Positions 16,639 to 26,013 are shown, counted from the stretch's first letter. The stretch: DNA of 64,000 nucleotides from Mycolicibacterium arenosum (GCF_024320865.1 NZ_JANDBD010000011.1:1-64000); one strand, 5' to 3'. The notes: generated by a model from the letters alone, not told the origin. Program-made: numbers and translations.

Positions 16639-17747
16639 GTCGGTCGAAACTCCGGGTCGCGATGGTTTCAGCATACGCACGACCATCTCTCGGGGGAGTT
16701 GAGACGCATATCCACGAAGTCGCTCGACGCATCGTGGACGATGGTACCGAAGTAACGGTCGTGACGACGGATAGGTCGAATGCGCTGCCAGCGCGCGATA
16801 CCGCCGATGGATATCGCGTAGAGCGGTACAGGGCATATCCGCCGAAGCGCGACTACTATATTTCACCGGCGCTCGCGCGGGGCTTTAGGCCGGAAGAATT
16901 CGACCTTGTCCACGTGCAAGGCGTCCATACCCTTGTTCCGCCGGTTGCATTGGCTGTTGCCCAGAGAGCAGGCGTACCTACTCTGCTTACCTTTCACAGC
17001 GGGGGACACTCCAATAAGCTGAGAGGGCGCCTGCGAAGTATGCAGTGGAGGTGTTTCGCGCCCCTATTGAATCGCGCTGATGCTTTGATCGCCGTGTCTG
17101 ATTTCGAGAGAGCCGCATTCGCTTCAGTATTGAACAGAGCGCCAGAATCTATACGGCTCATTCGGAACGGAGCGGACCCCTTGCCTGTGGACTCTGCATG
17201 GCAATCGCCGTCTGGGGATCCACTGATGGTGTCCGTTGGCAGGCTGGAACGATATAAGGGTCACCACCGAGTACTTGCGGCGATGCCAGCAATTCTGCAG
17301 CGTCGGCCGAATGCGCGGCTTGTGTTGGTCGGCAGTGGGCAATACGAATCGGCCTTACGCGAATTGGCGACAGAACTCGGCGTCGACGATCGGGTATCCG
17401 TTTGTGCTTTCGGTCCCGACCGCCGGCCGCAGATGGGCAAGCTGATTTCAGACGCCAACGTCATGTGTCTACTGAGTGAGTACGAAGCGCATCCAGTTTC
17501 CGTGATGGAAGCCGTCGGCGCTGGAACGAACGCGCTCGTCGCCGATACGTCCGGACTCTCGGAGCTGGGACGGGTCGGTTTGGCATCGACGATTCCACTC
17601 CGATCATCGCCCGAGGCGACGGCGGACGCGGTGATCGCAGTTGCAGAGATGTCGCCCCCGCAGGGAAGTTTTTTAACAACCTGGGACGAATGCGCAGAAG
17701 CGCTTCTACGTGTTTATCACGATGTTGCTGATCGATCGGCTGTTTAG
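16635..17747 (+). CDS. family 4-type glycosyltransferase (GT-B)
   Basis: 370 residues from the ATG at 16635, an ATGA overlap with gmhB. N-terminal SLGGVETHIHEVARRI is the Gly-rich acceptor loop of GT4 enzymes; MVSVGRLERYKGHHRVLAAM and LSEYEAHPVSVMEAVGAGT are the donor-binding K/E motifs. Last gene of the plus-strand heptose operon (12164-17747). Its stop abuts the stop of the convergent gene at 17748 with no room for a separate terminator. Confidence 0.86.
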   Translation: MSRSKLRVAMVSAYARPSLGGVETHIHEVARRIVDDGTEVTVVTTDRSNALPARDTADGYRVERYRAYPPKRDYYISPALARGFRPEEFDLVHVQGVHTLVPPVALAVAQRAGVPTLLTFHSGGHSNKLRGRLRSMQWRCFAPLLNRADALIAVSDFERAAFASVLNRAPESIRLIRNGADPLPVDSAWQSPSGDPLMVSVGRLERYKGHHRVLAAMPAILQRRPNARLVLVGSGQYESALRELATELGVDDRVSVCAFGPDRRPQMGKLISDANVMCLLSEYEAHPVSVMEAVGAGTNALVADTSGLSELGRVGLASTIPLRSSPEATADAVIAVAEMSPPQGSFLTTWDECAEALLRVYHDVADRSAV

Positions 17748-18923
17748 TCATCGTTCTCGAACGATGTTCTCGAGGTAGCTGGCTATCTCTCTGACATGAG
17801 ATGTCATATCGAACTTGCGGGCGCTTGACACCGCAGCGCCGCTCATGCGAATCATCGACTCCCCGTCAGCGAGCAGATTACAGATTTGTCGTCCCAACTG
17901 CTTCGCGTCGTCGAGTGAGATGAAGTCGCCGTTCACTCCGGGTTCGAGCCACTCGCTTATGCCGCCTACGCACGGTGCAAGCACGGGAGTTCCGGTACTC
18001 AACGCCTCGACTCCCACCATTCCAAATGCTTCGTGATAGGAGGCCATAAGCAGCAGGTCCACTTTCTCATAGAAGTCGCGTAGTCCCGCCCGATCGAGGT
18101 GACCAACAAAGGCTACGCGGTTCGCGATTCCGAGGTCGGATACCTTACGGTTCAAGTGAGTCTCGTAACTATGGGTGCCACGACCTGCGATGTACAGCGT
18201 GATGTCGTCGTTGGACCGGGCGGCGAATGCGAACGCATCAATGATGTAGTCGATTCCCTTATCTTCGACCAAACGTCCCACAAAACCCAGAGCACACCCT
18301 GGCTTGCGTCTTTCTTTCCGATCGAGGAGTAATACCCCGTTCGGAATGTGATGGCTAGGCACACCCTCCAAGGCCAACATCTTTTGGGTGTTCCTACTAA
18401 AGGCCAACACGTTGGGCACCCGTCTGATTTCGGCCATGAAGAGCGGACGAATGCAGTAGCGCAGATACAAGTAGTGCGCGTGCCCCGCCAATGTAAGTTG
18501 TGACGGGTCCTCGGGACCCACCTTGTATTGGGAGGGCAGCATGATTCGCGGTAGCAGCCACTTCGTGTAGTACTCCGGACCGTGTACGAACAGCACTTGG
18601 CGAAAATCTCTGGCAGCATGGAGGGCTGAGGCACTCGGAAGGTACATCGAGTGGAAAGTGACAATGTCAGGTGCGAAATCTCTGCAGATTCGTCGCACCA
18701 ATCTGGAGGACTTCGCGTTCCACGTGCGATCAACGACCTGTTCAAACACGTTACGGGGAGCAGGAAACAGGTCGTCGCTAAACAGGGTGTGCCGAGGGCC
18801 TGCATCGCTGGTTATAGTGCGGACGCTATGGCCCATCGTGCGAAGGGTTTCCCTCATGGTCACAAGCTCGGCCTCGATTCCGCCGGCAGGGTATCCGAGC
18901 CCGCTGACTTGAAGGATTCTCAC
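17748..18923 (-). CDS. family 4-type glycosyltransferase (GT-B)
   Basis: 391 residues, ATG start at 18923. GT4 hallmarks are YPAGGIEAELVTMRETL at the N-terminus, LGFVGRLVEDKGIDYIIDAF in the middle and ASYHEAFGMVGVEALSTGT for nucleotide-sugar binding. It belongs to module A and converges on the heptose operon. The intergenic DNA upstream (18924-19138) is shared with the divergent glycosidase gene. Specificity unknown. Confidence 0.85.
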   Translation of the reverse strand: MRILQVSGLGYPAGGIEAELVTMRETLRTMGHSVRTITSDAGPRHTLFSDDLFPAPRNVFEQVVDRTWNAKSSRLVRRICRDFAPDIVTFHSMYLPSASALHAARDFRQVLFVHGPEYYTKWLLPRIMLPSQYKVGPEDPSQLTLAGHAHYLYLRYCIRPLFMAEIRRVPNVLAFSRNTQKMLALEGVPSHHIPNGVLLLDRKERRKPGCALGFVGRLVEDKGIDYIIDAFAFAARSNDDITLYIAGRGTHSYETHLNRKVSDLGIANRVAFVGHLDRAGLRDFYEKVDLLLMASYHEAFGMVGVEALSTGTPVLAPCVGGISEWLEPGVNGDFISLDDAKQLGRQICNLLADGESMIRMSGAAVSSARKFDMTSHVREIASYLENIVRER

Positions 18924-19138
18924 GCTTCAGCCCCGGTGGCCTCGGTGTAGTTGGGATCGCGGCCTACCGCCGCATCGCCGATTGCTTTCCGGTGGAGGCG
19001 ATTTCGCCACTGCGACCACGATAATGTCCCTCCGGCGCTGCCGTGACCCTGTTCGAGCGAGATCGCGCAACTGGCATGTGAGACAATTGCTTCGATTATT
19101 CGGGGGATCTTTTGATTGGGTGGGGGAGAGTCCAGCTC

Positions 19139-20266
19139 ATGCCACGGCATGCGCCCGCTGCGGGCCAGTTCAATATCAGCCGGCACATCGTGATTGTTTT
19201 GTTCGCGCTGTTGGCCACAGGCCTCATCGTCGGGGCGTTCGTCGTATCGTCGGGCGCCGCAACACCCGATCGCCAGTTCGTTGGCCGAGATGGCACCAAG
19301 CTGGTCGTCGGCGAAGATGACTATCGGTTCACCGGCATGAACGTCTACATGGCGGCGAGTGCGGGATCGTGCGGCGGAACTGTGGATTTGCAACGCGCGT
19401 TCTACAGTCTGCCTCGCGGTAGTGTCATTCGGTTCTGGGCTTTCCAGGGTTTCTTCGTTGACGGGAATACATTCGACTGGACTGAGTTCGACCGAGTGCT
19501 TGCCGTTGCCGCCGCTTACGGACACCGCGTCATACCTGTTCTTGCCAATCAGCACGCGTACTGCGATGGCCCGGCGAAGGATCTCGCCTGGTACACCGAG
19601 GGGTATAGGTCGTTGGTTGGGCCAGGAGACCTGAATACCTACCGCGACTACGTCTCCGAGGTTGTCAAACGTTACGCAAGCAATTCGACAATTGCTATGT
19701 GGCAGTTCATCAACGAAGGTGAGGCGCCTGGCGCTGACGGAAGTTGCGACGAGGCCGCGGCCGCTCAGGCACTGACTGCGTTCTCGAACGACATCGGGTC
19801 GGTCGCCCGGGGCGCCGACAAGAATCACCTGTTTAGTCTTGGAGTCATTGCTGGCTTCAACGGTACCGGGCGGCAATACTGCGGCGCAGAGAACGAAGAC
19901 TACGGCAAGGTGATGTCGACCATCGGCAACGATGTGTGTGATTACCACGACTACGGCTTTCCCGAGAGGCCTCTTGGCAGACCGGAACCGCCAAATTTGC
20001 TGAGTGCTATGGAAGCGTGCCGTTCTATTGGTCGACCTACAATGGTGGCCGAGATCGGAATCTCTGCGAGTAGCGATGCGATGCTCCCCGAGCGAGCGGC
20101 GATGCTTAGATCGAAGATAAGCGGTCAGGCTGCAGCAGGAGTTGTCGGAGAGTTGATTTGGTGTTGGGTGGCCGGGCCGCAATATGTACAGCCCGACGGA
20201 GATCCGAACTTCGGAGTATTCGCAGGCGACCCCGCGGTCGCCGTGCTCGATCACGTTGACGACTGA
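19139..20266 (+). CDS. membrane-anchored GH5-like glycoside hydrolase
   Basis: 375 residues from the ATG at 19139 with GGGGGAGAG 8 nt upstream. One N-terminal transmembrane/signal-anchor helix (IVIVLFALLATGLIVGAFVV) puts the catalytic domain outside. The (beta/alpha)8 domain starts with GMNVYMAAS and has INEGE (Glu193, probable acid/base) and VAEIGIS (Glu305, probable nucleophile), the pair used by GH5 cellulase/mannanase-type enzymes. Inside a polysaccharide cluster it probably trims or releases the polymer, as PslG or BcsZ-type hydrolases do elsewhere; that role is inferred. Confidence 0.8.
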   Translation: MPRHAPAAGQFNISRHIVIVLFALLATGLIVGAFVVSSGAATPDRQFVGRDGTKLVVGEDDYRFTGMNVYMAASAGSCGGTVDLQRAFYSLPRGSVIRFWAFQGFFVDGNTFDWTEFDRVLAVAAAYGHRVIPVLANQHAYCDGPAKDLAWYTEGYRSLVGPGDLNTYRDYVSEVVKRYASNSTIAMWQFINEGEAPGADGSCDEAAAAQALTAFSNDIGSVARGADKNHLFSLGVIAGFNGTGRQYCGAENEDYGKVMSTIGNDVCDYHDYGFPERPLGRPEPPNLLSAMEACRSIGRPTMVAEIGISASSDAMLPERAAMLRSKISGQAAAGVVGELIWCWVAGPQYVQPDGDPNFGVFAGDPAVAVLDHVDD

Positions 20267-20286
20267 GTCGACTCGAGTTGATCTAG

Positions 20287-20724
20287 TCAAGACCGCGCTG
20301 GCGATGTGCGTGATGAACGTCCTGTTGTGTGCTGAGCCGGCCGACGCGCCACTAGCGCGCCCGCCACGCAGATCGCAATCGTGATAACGCCGGTGGAGAT
20401 TCCGAAGCTCAAGCGGGAGAGCCCGAGTGGTAAAGCCGCCAGAAGAACTGCTGTGCAGAGCGCGATCACCGTACTTGCGCTTACTGCTGCTAGCAACCTG
20501 CCAGCGGCATCAGAAGGATGTCCCAGACATTCGATAATTGCTGCACCTGGGACTACGAAAGTCATAAGCAGCCCAATGATTGCATAGCCGACCGCCGTCC
20601 AGACGTTTTCGGCACCGCCGCTGCTAAAAGATATCAGGACTGTTAGGCATGAGATGGATGCTAGGCCGATGAGGATGGCCCCACTTGGGCGATGATCTCG
20701 GTTCTGCCGTCTAGCGCCGTTCAC
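20287..20724 (-). CDS. small hypothetical membrane protein
   Basis: 145 residues, GTG start at 20724 overlapping the stop of the upstream gene (20721) by 4 nt. Four hydrophobic segments are visible (ILIGLASISCLTVLISF, AVGYAIIGLLMTFVVPGAAI, LAAVSASTVIALCTAVLLAALPLGL, STGVITIAICVAGALVA). I do not recognise a family. Tight coupling to the GT-C-like gene suggests a partner subunit of that membrane enzyme. Confidence 0.7.
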   Translation of the reverse strand: MNGARRQNRDHRPSGAILIGLASISCLTVLISFSSGGAENVWTAVGYAIIGLLMTFVVPGAAIIECLGHPSDAAGRLLAAVSASTVIALCTAVLLAALPLGLSRLSFGISTGVITIAICVAGALVARRPAQHTTGRSSRTSPARS

Positions 20725-22676
20725 AAGCAGGTACCGTCCTCAATCTTAGTTACGTCGACAATTTGGACTGCACCTGATGCGTAGACCGATTGCACGCATG
20801 GGTCCGTCATGAACTTCTCGAGAGCTCGAATTGGAAAGGCATGTGTGTATTCGCCCGCGCCTGGCTCATAGGCATCAAAATAGAATCCCGGCGTTAAGGG
20901 GACACCGTGGGTCATTCGCCAGTTGATGAGTATGAACTCGAGTTGGTACTTCCTGATGTCGTCGTGGACGTCTCGATTCATGTTTTCGGCGAAGAATATG
21001 TGCCAGATCTGTGTTCGGTCCACAACATCCTGCATCCCGTACGTCCCCAGCGCGAGGGCATCTATTGCATTTGCGCCAAATTTCTGGTTAGCGCCGAGGT
21101 TGTCGCGTGCCCACTGTGCTGCGGCGATGACATCCGGTTGCACTGACCACTCGTACCCCTGAACGACCGGTCCTTCGGGAAGGCGCTGATAGAACGGCTT
21201 TCCCACCACGACATTGCCGACGAATACAACTGTGAGAAGTATGAGCGAAACGACTGTTACCCATACTGCCCCCTGTTGACCAGTCCACCATTCACGGGCT
21301 CGAAGCGTGAACTGACGGACTGCCCCTCTCTGCGCGCTCGAACTTACTGGCATTGATGCAAAAAGGAGACCGATGACGCATCCGACCGCGGCGTATAGAT
21401 ATTCTGACGTACGGCCTGATACTGCCACGCCGAAAGTCGTTAATCTCGGGATGAGGCTGAGAGGGAAAGCTGCTGCAAAGAGGGCGGCAACTACGACGGC
21501 AGCGCGATGGCGCCAGTTCCAGGCGACGAGAAGTGCTGGGATGAGCGCGAGCACCACGATTCCAACCGCCGCGAAACCAGCGACCGGTTCCCACCACGGC
21601 GGAGCGAATCCGCCGCTCTTATAGAGTTCGCGTGGTGGACTCTTTCCGGAAAGTAAAAAGCCAAGCTCCCGTAGCGCGGGGTACATATTTCCTGCTAGAA
21701 GATAGTCGGCCGCGGGCCTTGCTACAGCGAAAAACCACACGGGGGTGGCGATACTCGCGAGTAGTGCTAAAGCGCCCACTTGTCGGCGAGCTGGCTTGCT
21801 GGGGTCGGAACTCATCAACTCGGCGATCCACCACGCCGAAAGCAGTGCAGCGAGCGCGAAACCAACAACGTGGTGCGTGACGGTCACTGCTACAACTCCG
21901 AGCACGGCCAACAGGATGCAGATTGCGGAGGTTCGCACGCGCGTCGTCCCAACCCACCAGATGACGTAGGCGGCAAGTGGGAGTGCCAGGTGTTCGTAAG
22001 CAAACGGCGAGCTCCAGAAGAGGAACATCGGATTGGCGGCGTACAGCAGACTGGCAACGGAGGCGGCGCGTGCTGATCCCGTAATACGTTCCGCTACAAG
22101 GAAAAGTGCGAAGCTGATGATTGCACGCGCAACACCAATCACGATTAGGCCACATGCGAAGACGGAAAGGCCGGTGAGAGCCACAAGCCCAGCGGTGAGG
22201 GCGGGGAGGCCCGGATAATAGGAAGCCGTCGGCAGCAGCGGGTTTGGTGCGAAGAGCCTGTCCGTGTCGAGGATGTCCTGGGTACTGCGCACGTGAATGA
22301 ACTCGTCGAACGCAGTAAATGCCTCCGGTGAGGACAGCACCTTCACAAGGTATAGGGCCATGCCCAGAGATACGATCAGCCAGAGGCGCTCTATGCGATG
22401 TAATCGTGTCGCCAGAAGTCGGATCGTCACTGGCACGAAGATCAGTAATAGCCCCGCCCAGAAGAAGAGATCTTCAGGCACGCTGCCGCTTCCGGCTCTG
22501 CTCGAGTCGTTGGCCAGAGTCTGTAGCCAAAGGCCCGCCACGCAGCATGCAAGGATGGGCAGCAGCCGCATCAGATTGATCTGGGGCATGTCTACCTTCG
22601 GGGATGACCGGACCGACTCTGTGTCGTCTTGTAGTCGCGAGCCGAGAACCGATGCGATGTCATGGGTGGCGCTCAT
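20721..22676 (-). CDS. polytopic GT-C-like membrane glycosyltransferase or polymerase
   Basis: 651 residues with about a dozen hydrophobic helices. Between the first helices is an acidic loop motif (TAFDEFIHVRST) of the kind that carries the catalytic Asp/Glu in GT-C enzymes, which use polyprenyl-phosphate sugars on the outer face. A soluble extracytoplasmic C-terminal domain (from about residue 500, YEWSVQPDVIAAAQWARDN) follows. It is coupled to the flippase gene upstream and the small membrane protein downstream. It could also be the polymerase of module A, since no other Wzy candidate is near. Confidence 0.7.
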   Translation of the reverse strand: MSATHDIASVLGSRLQDDTESVRSSPKVDMPQINLMRLLPILACCVAGLWLQTLANDSSRAGSGSVPEDLFFWAGLLLIFVPVTIRLLATRLHRIERLWLIVSLGMALYLVKVLSSPEAFTAFDEFIHVRSTQDILDTDRLFAPNPLLPTASYYPGLPALTAGLVALTGLSVFACGLIVIGVARAIISFALFLVAERITGSARAASVASLLYAANPMFLFWSSPFAYEHLALPLAAYVIWWVGTTRVRTSAICILLAVLGVVAVTVTHHVVGFALAALLSAWWIAELMSSDPSKPARRQVGALALLASIATPVWFFAVARPAADYLLAGNMYPALRELGFLLSGKSPPRELYKSGGFAPPWWEPVAGFAAVGIVVLALIPALLVAWNWRHRAAVVVAALFAAAFPLSLIPRLTTFGVAVSGRTSEYLYAAVGCVIGLLFASMPVSSSAQRGAVRQFTLRAREWWTGQQGAVWVTVVSLILLTVVFVGNVVVGKPFYQRLPEGPVVQGYEWSVQPDVIAAAQWARDNLGANQKFGANAIDALALGTYGMQDVVDRTQIWHIFFAENMNRDVHDDIRKYQLEFILINWRMTHGVPLTPGFYFDAYEPGAGEYTHAFPIRALEKFMTDPCVQSVYASGAVQIVDVTKIEDGTCL

Positions 22677-24049
22677 GAACTCTCCTCAATAGTTGCCCTT
22701 TGGGAGCGTCTTTGGATGAGACTGTCGATCATCACATAGGCGCAGCCGAAAGCCTGGCCGGCCAGAAACGACCACCCCACAGCTTCAATACCTAGTTGTG
22801 GCAACAGAAACCAAGCGATGCCAATGGTTAACGCTCCCATAGCTAGGTTGAGCGTTGCCGCCGCTGCAAGTCGACGCTGAACTCGAAGGATGCCAACGTA
22901 GACGTTGGTCACGGCATCGGGCACCGAGGCTGCGACGGCAATGTACAGCAGGGTAAGACCGTTCGAGGCATAAGCGGTCCCGAACGTCGACAGCACACGC
23001 TCACCGAATATCAGTACTGAACCGATCCCGATTGCGAGCACGACGCCGATGAGCCTCGCCGCGGATGTGTAGATCGATACCGTCCCTTTCCGGTGCACTC
23101 CCTCGGCGAAAAGCGACTGCGACACGGCATCGGAGACAACGAACAGGAGTCCTGCGATCATCCAAGTCGTATAGAAGTAAGCGTTGTCAACTGCCGATAA
23201 CCTGGTCGTAACTATCACCGGTAGTGCATAGGGCACCACACCGGTACCCAGGCCGATTAACTGATGTCCGGTGACTGCGGCCCGGAACCGAAAGGCCACT
23301 CGCGCGAGCGACTTGGGGCGGGGTGGTTTTTCGAATCGATGAATGCGGCGAATGAGGGCCAAGCCCAAAATGAGCCCAGCGAGTGTCGATAGAGCCCATA
23401 CCGTAGTGAGACTGAGCGCTTCACGAGCGGCGGACCAGCCTGCTCCTGCGAGCAGCGCAACCTTTAACACTGCCGCCAAGGTGTTGCGCCAGAACATGTT
23501 CTTTGCGCATCGGTCGGCGATAAAGGCGTAGTCAATGGTTGCGCCTATCGCTAAGCAGAAGGTGCCGACTACGAAGAGGCATGCGAATGGGGCACTGCGC
23601 AGTATGTCCATGTTGTCCGAGACGAGGGGTAGTAGTAGAACCACACCCATGGACAACGGAAGGACGAATGCGGCAGTGGTGGCAGCTCCGGTCCACAGAG
23701 CGGACGTCCATCGCGACCGTGGCAGTCCAGGCAGTGTTTGGATAAGCGTGCCGCCGACGCCGAGGCTCGCCATCAACACCAACGCCGTGCTCGCCGAGAT
23801 GAGGGCTGCGACCAGGCCAACGGTTGCCGCGTCGTACAGGCGCGCCGCAAGCAGCCAGAACAAATATCCGAGCGCCGATGTGGCGATAGTGCTCGCCATG
23901 ATGAAGACACTGTTGCGAAGAAGTGAGTCAGACCGGACCCGCGCGATCAGCGCCACAATGCGATTCGGAGGCGGAGGGGACACTACACCCCCGCCGGCTT
24001 GACGTCGCGACGCTGGGGCCAACCTATTCACAATGGTCGCTAGCGACAT
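22673..24049 (-). CDS. Wzx-type polysaccharide flippase (MOP superfamily), first copy
   Basis: 458 residues with about 12-14 helices. SVFIMASTIATSALGYLFWLLAARLYDAATVG (given in parts: SVFIMASTIATSALGY at about 47-62) is the typical start of polysaccharide flippases of the MOP family. It should move undecaprenyl-linked repeat units from the inner to the outer leaflet. Its stop overlaps the GT-C-like gene by ATGA, forming a flippase / GT-C / small membrane protein operon. Start at the ATG at 24049. It shares only general features with the second flippase at 46380. Confidence 0.85.
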   Translation of the reverse strand: MSLATIVNRLAPASRRQAGGGVVSPPPPNRIVALIARVRSDSLLRNSVFIMASTIATSALGYLFWLLAARLYDAATVGLVAALISASTALVLMASLGVGGTLIQTLPGLPRSRWTSALWTGAATTAAFVLPLSMGVVLLLPLVSDNMDILRSAPFACLFVVGTFCLAIGATIDYAFIADRCAKNMFWRNTLAAVLKVALLAGAGWSAAREALSLTTVWALSTLAGLILGLALIRRIHRFEKPPRPKSLARVAFRFRAAVTGHQLIGLGTGVVPYALPVIVTTRLSAVDNAYFYTTWMIAGLLFVVSDAVSQSLFAEGVHRKGTVSIYTSAARLIGVVLAIGIGSVLIFGERVLSTFGTAYASNGLTLLYIAVAASVPDAVTNVYVGILRVQRRLAAAATLNLAMGALTIGIAWFLLPQLGIEAVGWSFLAGQAFGCAYVMIDSLIQRRSQRATIEESS

Positions 24050-24496
24050 CCGGATGGCTGAGTCCGATGCGAGCAGTGGCCGTAATACGACAGCGTGCGA
24101 GCGCTATCGATGAGCCTTGGGCCTTGAGCAGACATGGCGACAACGCTAAACACAAGAATTGCTCCCCCCAGCAGTCCAGGCTTGGTACCCCTACTTCGCC
24201 GTCTCCCTAACGCACCGGGGCACCCACCTGAACGAGTTCAACAACGTGCAGAGTATCGGTTCTTGGCTTCTACGCCAATGGGTGTTCGGCTGATGCCGGG
24301 GTTGGATACGGTTTGGCTCACCGGTTTGCTAGCTCATGGAGCTGCCGCAGGCGGTGACTTGCCGAGGTCATCGTCAAAACGGACCTGTGCGCCACCCGGG
24401 CGTCGCTGGGCGGCGGTGTCGCGGGTGCACGTAAACTGCGTGCCGCATGCAGAGGCGATTACCTACGTTTCGTCGGCGGTAGCGTACGGTTCTAAC
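24050..24496. other. divergent intergenic region, no gene seen
   Basis: About 450 bases between the flippase start (minus strand) and the small zinc-ribbon-like ORF (plus strand). A continuous frame runs across part of it on the plus strand, but its residues are unlike a folded protein and no ribosome site supports a start. It should hold the promoter of the flippase operon. Confidence 0.4.
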
Positions 24497-24655
24497 GTGA
24501 GCGCGGCCGTCTGCCAATGTGGACACAGTCGGGCGGCCCACCAACACTTTCGCCGCGGCTCAGAGTGCTCTCTGTGCGCGGACGGTGCATGTGCTCGGTT
24601 CCGAAAATCACGTGGCATCCTCGCCATGTTGCGCCGAGTAAAGCGACAGATGTAG
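24497..24655 (+). CDS. 52-residue zinc-ribbon-like microprotein
   Basis: A GTG at 24497 opens a 52-codon ORF whose core is CQCGHSRAAHQHFRRGSECS followed by LCADGACARFR. The spacing CxCGH-x4-HxHFRxGxxCxxC-x4-CxxFR resembles small metal-knuckle proteins that I recall from actinobacteria; they are uncharacterised. The C-terminus is basic (LRRVKRQM). No strong ribosome site is visible, so a leaderless start is possible. It stands alone near the right edge of module A. Confidence 0.6.
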   Translation: MSAAVCQCGHSRAAHQHFRRGSECSLCADGACARFRKSRGILAMLRRVKRQM

Positions 24656-24818
24656 TAAGCGATGTAGGGGTTTGGTCTGCCGAATCGAAGGCTGCCACAC
24701 GACATGGTTTGCCGTCGCGAATGCGTGAGCAGATAGGGAAATCCCTGATTCGACCACAGTTCCTATCGCATAGGTTCGACCTCGGCTAGTGCCGTGCAAC
24801 TAGCAGGGGGAGTGCAAC

Positions 24819-25157
24819 ATGACGAGGGATGAACCTGAGACTGGCGCAACTGTGGCTGTCGGTGCCGATTCCGCGGAGACTGCCGTAAACGGGATACCAC
24901 TGATGACGTCGACGGTGGACGTGGTCGCGAGTGTGGTCGCAGGTGTGACGATGATAGGGCAGGCGCGCGACGCGCTCCGAAAGGCAGGTTGGACTGCCAC
25001 CATTGCGGCGAATCGAATTACAGTCAACGATGAGGTAGTAGCCCATCTGGTTCCGGCTCTTGTGTCCGGAAGCAACTCGCCCGGAGCAAGTTGGTTCGTT
25101 GGTTCCGTCACGGGTAAGAGCATGATCCGGATCGTTCGCGCCGGTCGGCTTGTTTGA
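24819..25157 (+). CDS. hypothetical protein, 112 aa
   Basis: ATG at 24819 with AGGGGGAG upstream. The acidic N-terminus (MTRDEPETGATVAVGADSAE) is followed by a mixed alpha/beta segment (GQARDALRKAGWTATIAANR; ASWFVGSVTGKSMIRIVRAG). No signal peptide, membrane helix or known motif. The stop is close to the convergent truncated YCII gene, so this is the last gene of module A on its right side. Function unknown. Confidence 0.6.
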   Translation: MTRDEPETGATVAVGADSAETAVNGIPLMTSTVDVVASVVAGVTMIGQARDALRKAGWTATIAANRITVNDEVVAHLVPALVSGSNSPGASWFVGSVTGKSMIRIVRAGRLV

Positions 25158-25174
25158 GGCGTACTCGGACTCGA

Positions 25175-25780
25175 TTACATTGTGAGCGATGCAATGTCGC
25201 CGCAATAGGACTGAGGCGAGAGCCGCGTCAAGCGTTTCTTGCCGTCGCGCACGCGTACCGTCGTCGCGGAGCTCGGTGGGTGCAGCGGCGCGCCCGCGAG
25301 GATGTGATCGCCTGCGGCCTTGCCGAATTCGACGTGCTGGGCCGCGCCGCTGACCCATTCCGGGCTGTCGGGATCGTGCGCACCCTCGGGCGGCTCCAGC
25401 AGCAGGGCCAGCCAGTCGTCGCCGACCGGCTCCGTCGGAGCGCTCCAGTGGATCATCGGCCACACCTCGACACCGCAGGACGCGCACGCCGAGATCCGGC
25501 GCGCGATCTCCAGAGCCTCGTCGAGGTCGTCGGCTTCGAAGACGTAGTAGCCGCCGGCCACCTCGGCGCCTTCGGCGAACGGCCCGTCGGTGACGACGGG
25601 CGCGTCCGGCCCTCCGGTGATCTTCACGGCGGTGGCGGCCGGCGCGAGCGCGTCGCCCGCCCGGATCGCCGCTCCCGCCCCCGCGTGAAAGTTCACGTAG
25701 GCGGTCATGACTGCAGCGGTGGTCTCGGCGTCGGGTTCACCTGTCGCCTCGGGTCCGAGCAGCAGCGCGAAGTAGTGCAT
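25175..25780 (-). pseudogene. YCII/DGPF-domain protein, 3' end truncated
   Basis: Start at the ATG at 25780 with GGAGG upstream. The first YCII-related domain is complete (MHYFALLLGPE; the family motif TDGPFAEGAEVAGGYYVFEA). The second begins normally (DDWLALLLEP; TTVRVRDGK) but then, where a second TDGPF motif is expected, changes at about 25240 into unrelated sequence (KRLTRLSPQSYCGD) before a chance stop. This looks like a gene cut by insertion or rearrangement, with foreign DNA fused to it. Such proteins are often encoded beside ECF sigma factors, none of which is present here. Confidence 0.72.
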
Positions 25781-25884
25781 GAAGGAACCTCCGGTAGGGG
25801 AGCGGGACCCTGCGTCCCACTCTCTACCGGTTCGACGAACGACGCCGCCTGAATCCGACAACCGACCCGAACTCGATGACGGCC

Positions 25885-26013
25885 CTAGAGAAAGTCGATG
25901 ACGACCAGTGGCGCGACCGCGGAATCCTCCTGCACCCCTGAGTCGGCGCGCGAGTCACAGGCGAACGCCAGGAACGCTGCGAATGCGAGCACGACCGTGA
26001 AAACCTCGAACAT
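25885..26013 (-). CDS. 42-residue hydrophobic small protein
   Basis: ATG at 26013 with CGGGGGGA upstream, encoding MFEVFTVVLAFAAFLAF, then CDSRADSGVQED and a hydrophobic end. The N-terminus is one membrane or signal-like helix. Supported by the strong ribosome site, which resembles that of the next small gene upstream (26260). Function unknown. Confidence 0.5.
   Translation of the reverse strand: MFEVFTVVLAFAAFLAFACDSRADSGVQEDSAVAPLVVIDFL

Noticed and set aside
18920..20290. 456-codon minus-strand frame over the GH5 gene
   Set aside because: The plus strand encodes a clear glycoside hydrolase with catalytic motifs; the minus frame has none and lacks a ribosome site.
24134..24496. Upstream extension of the zinc-ribbon microprotein
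   Set aside because: The extension is low in complexity and unlike the conserved core; the GTG at 24497 is a better start.
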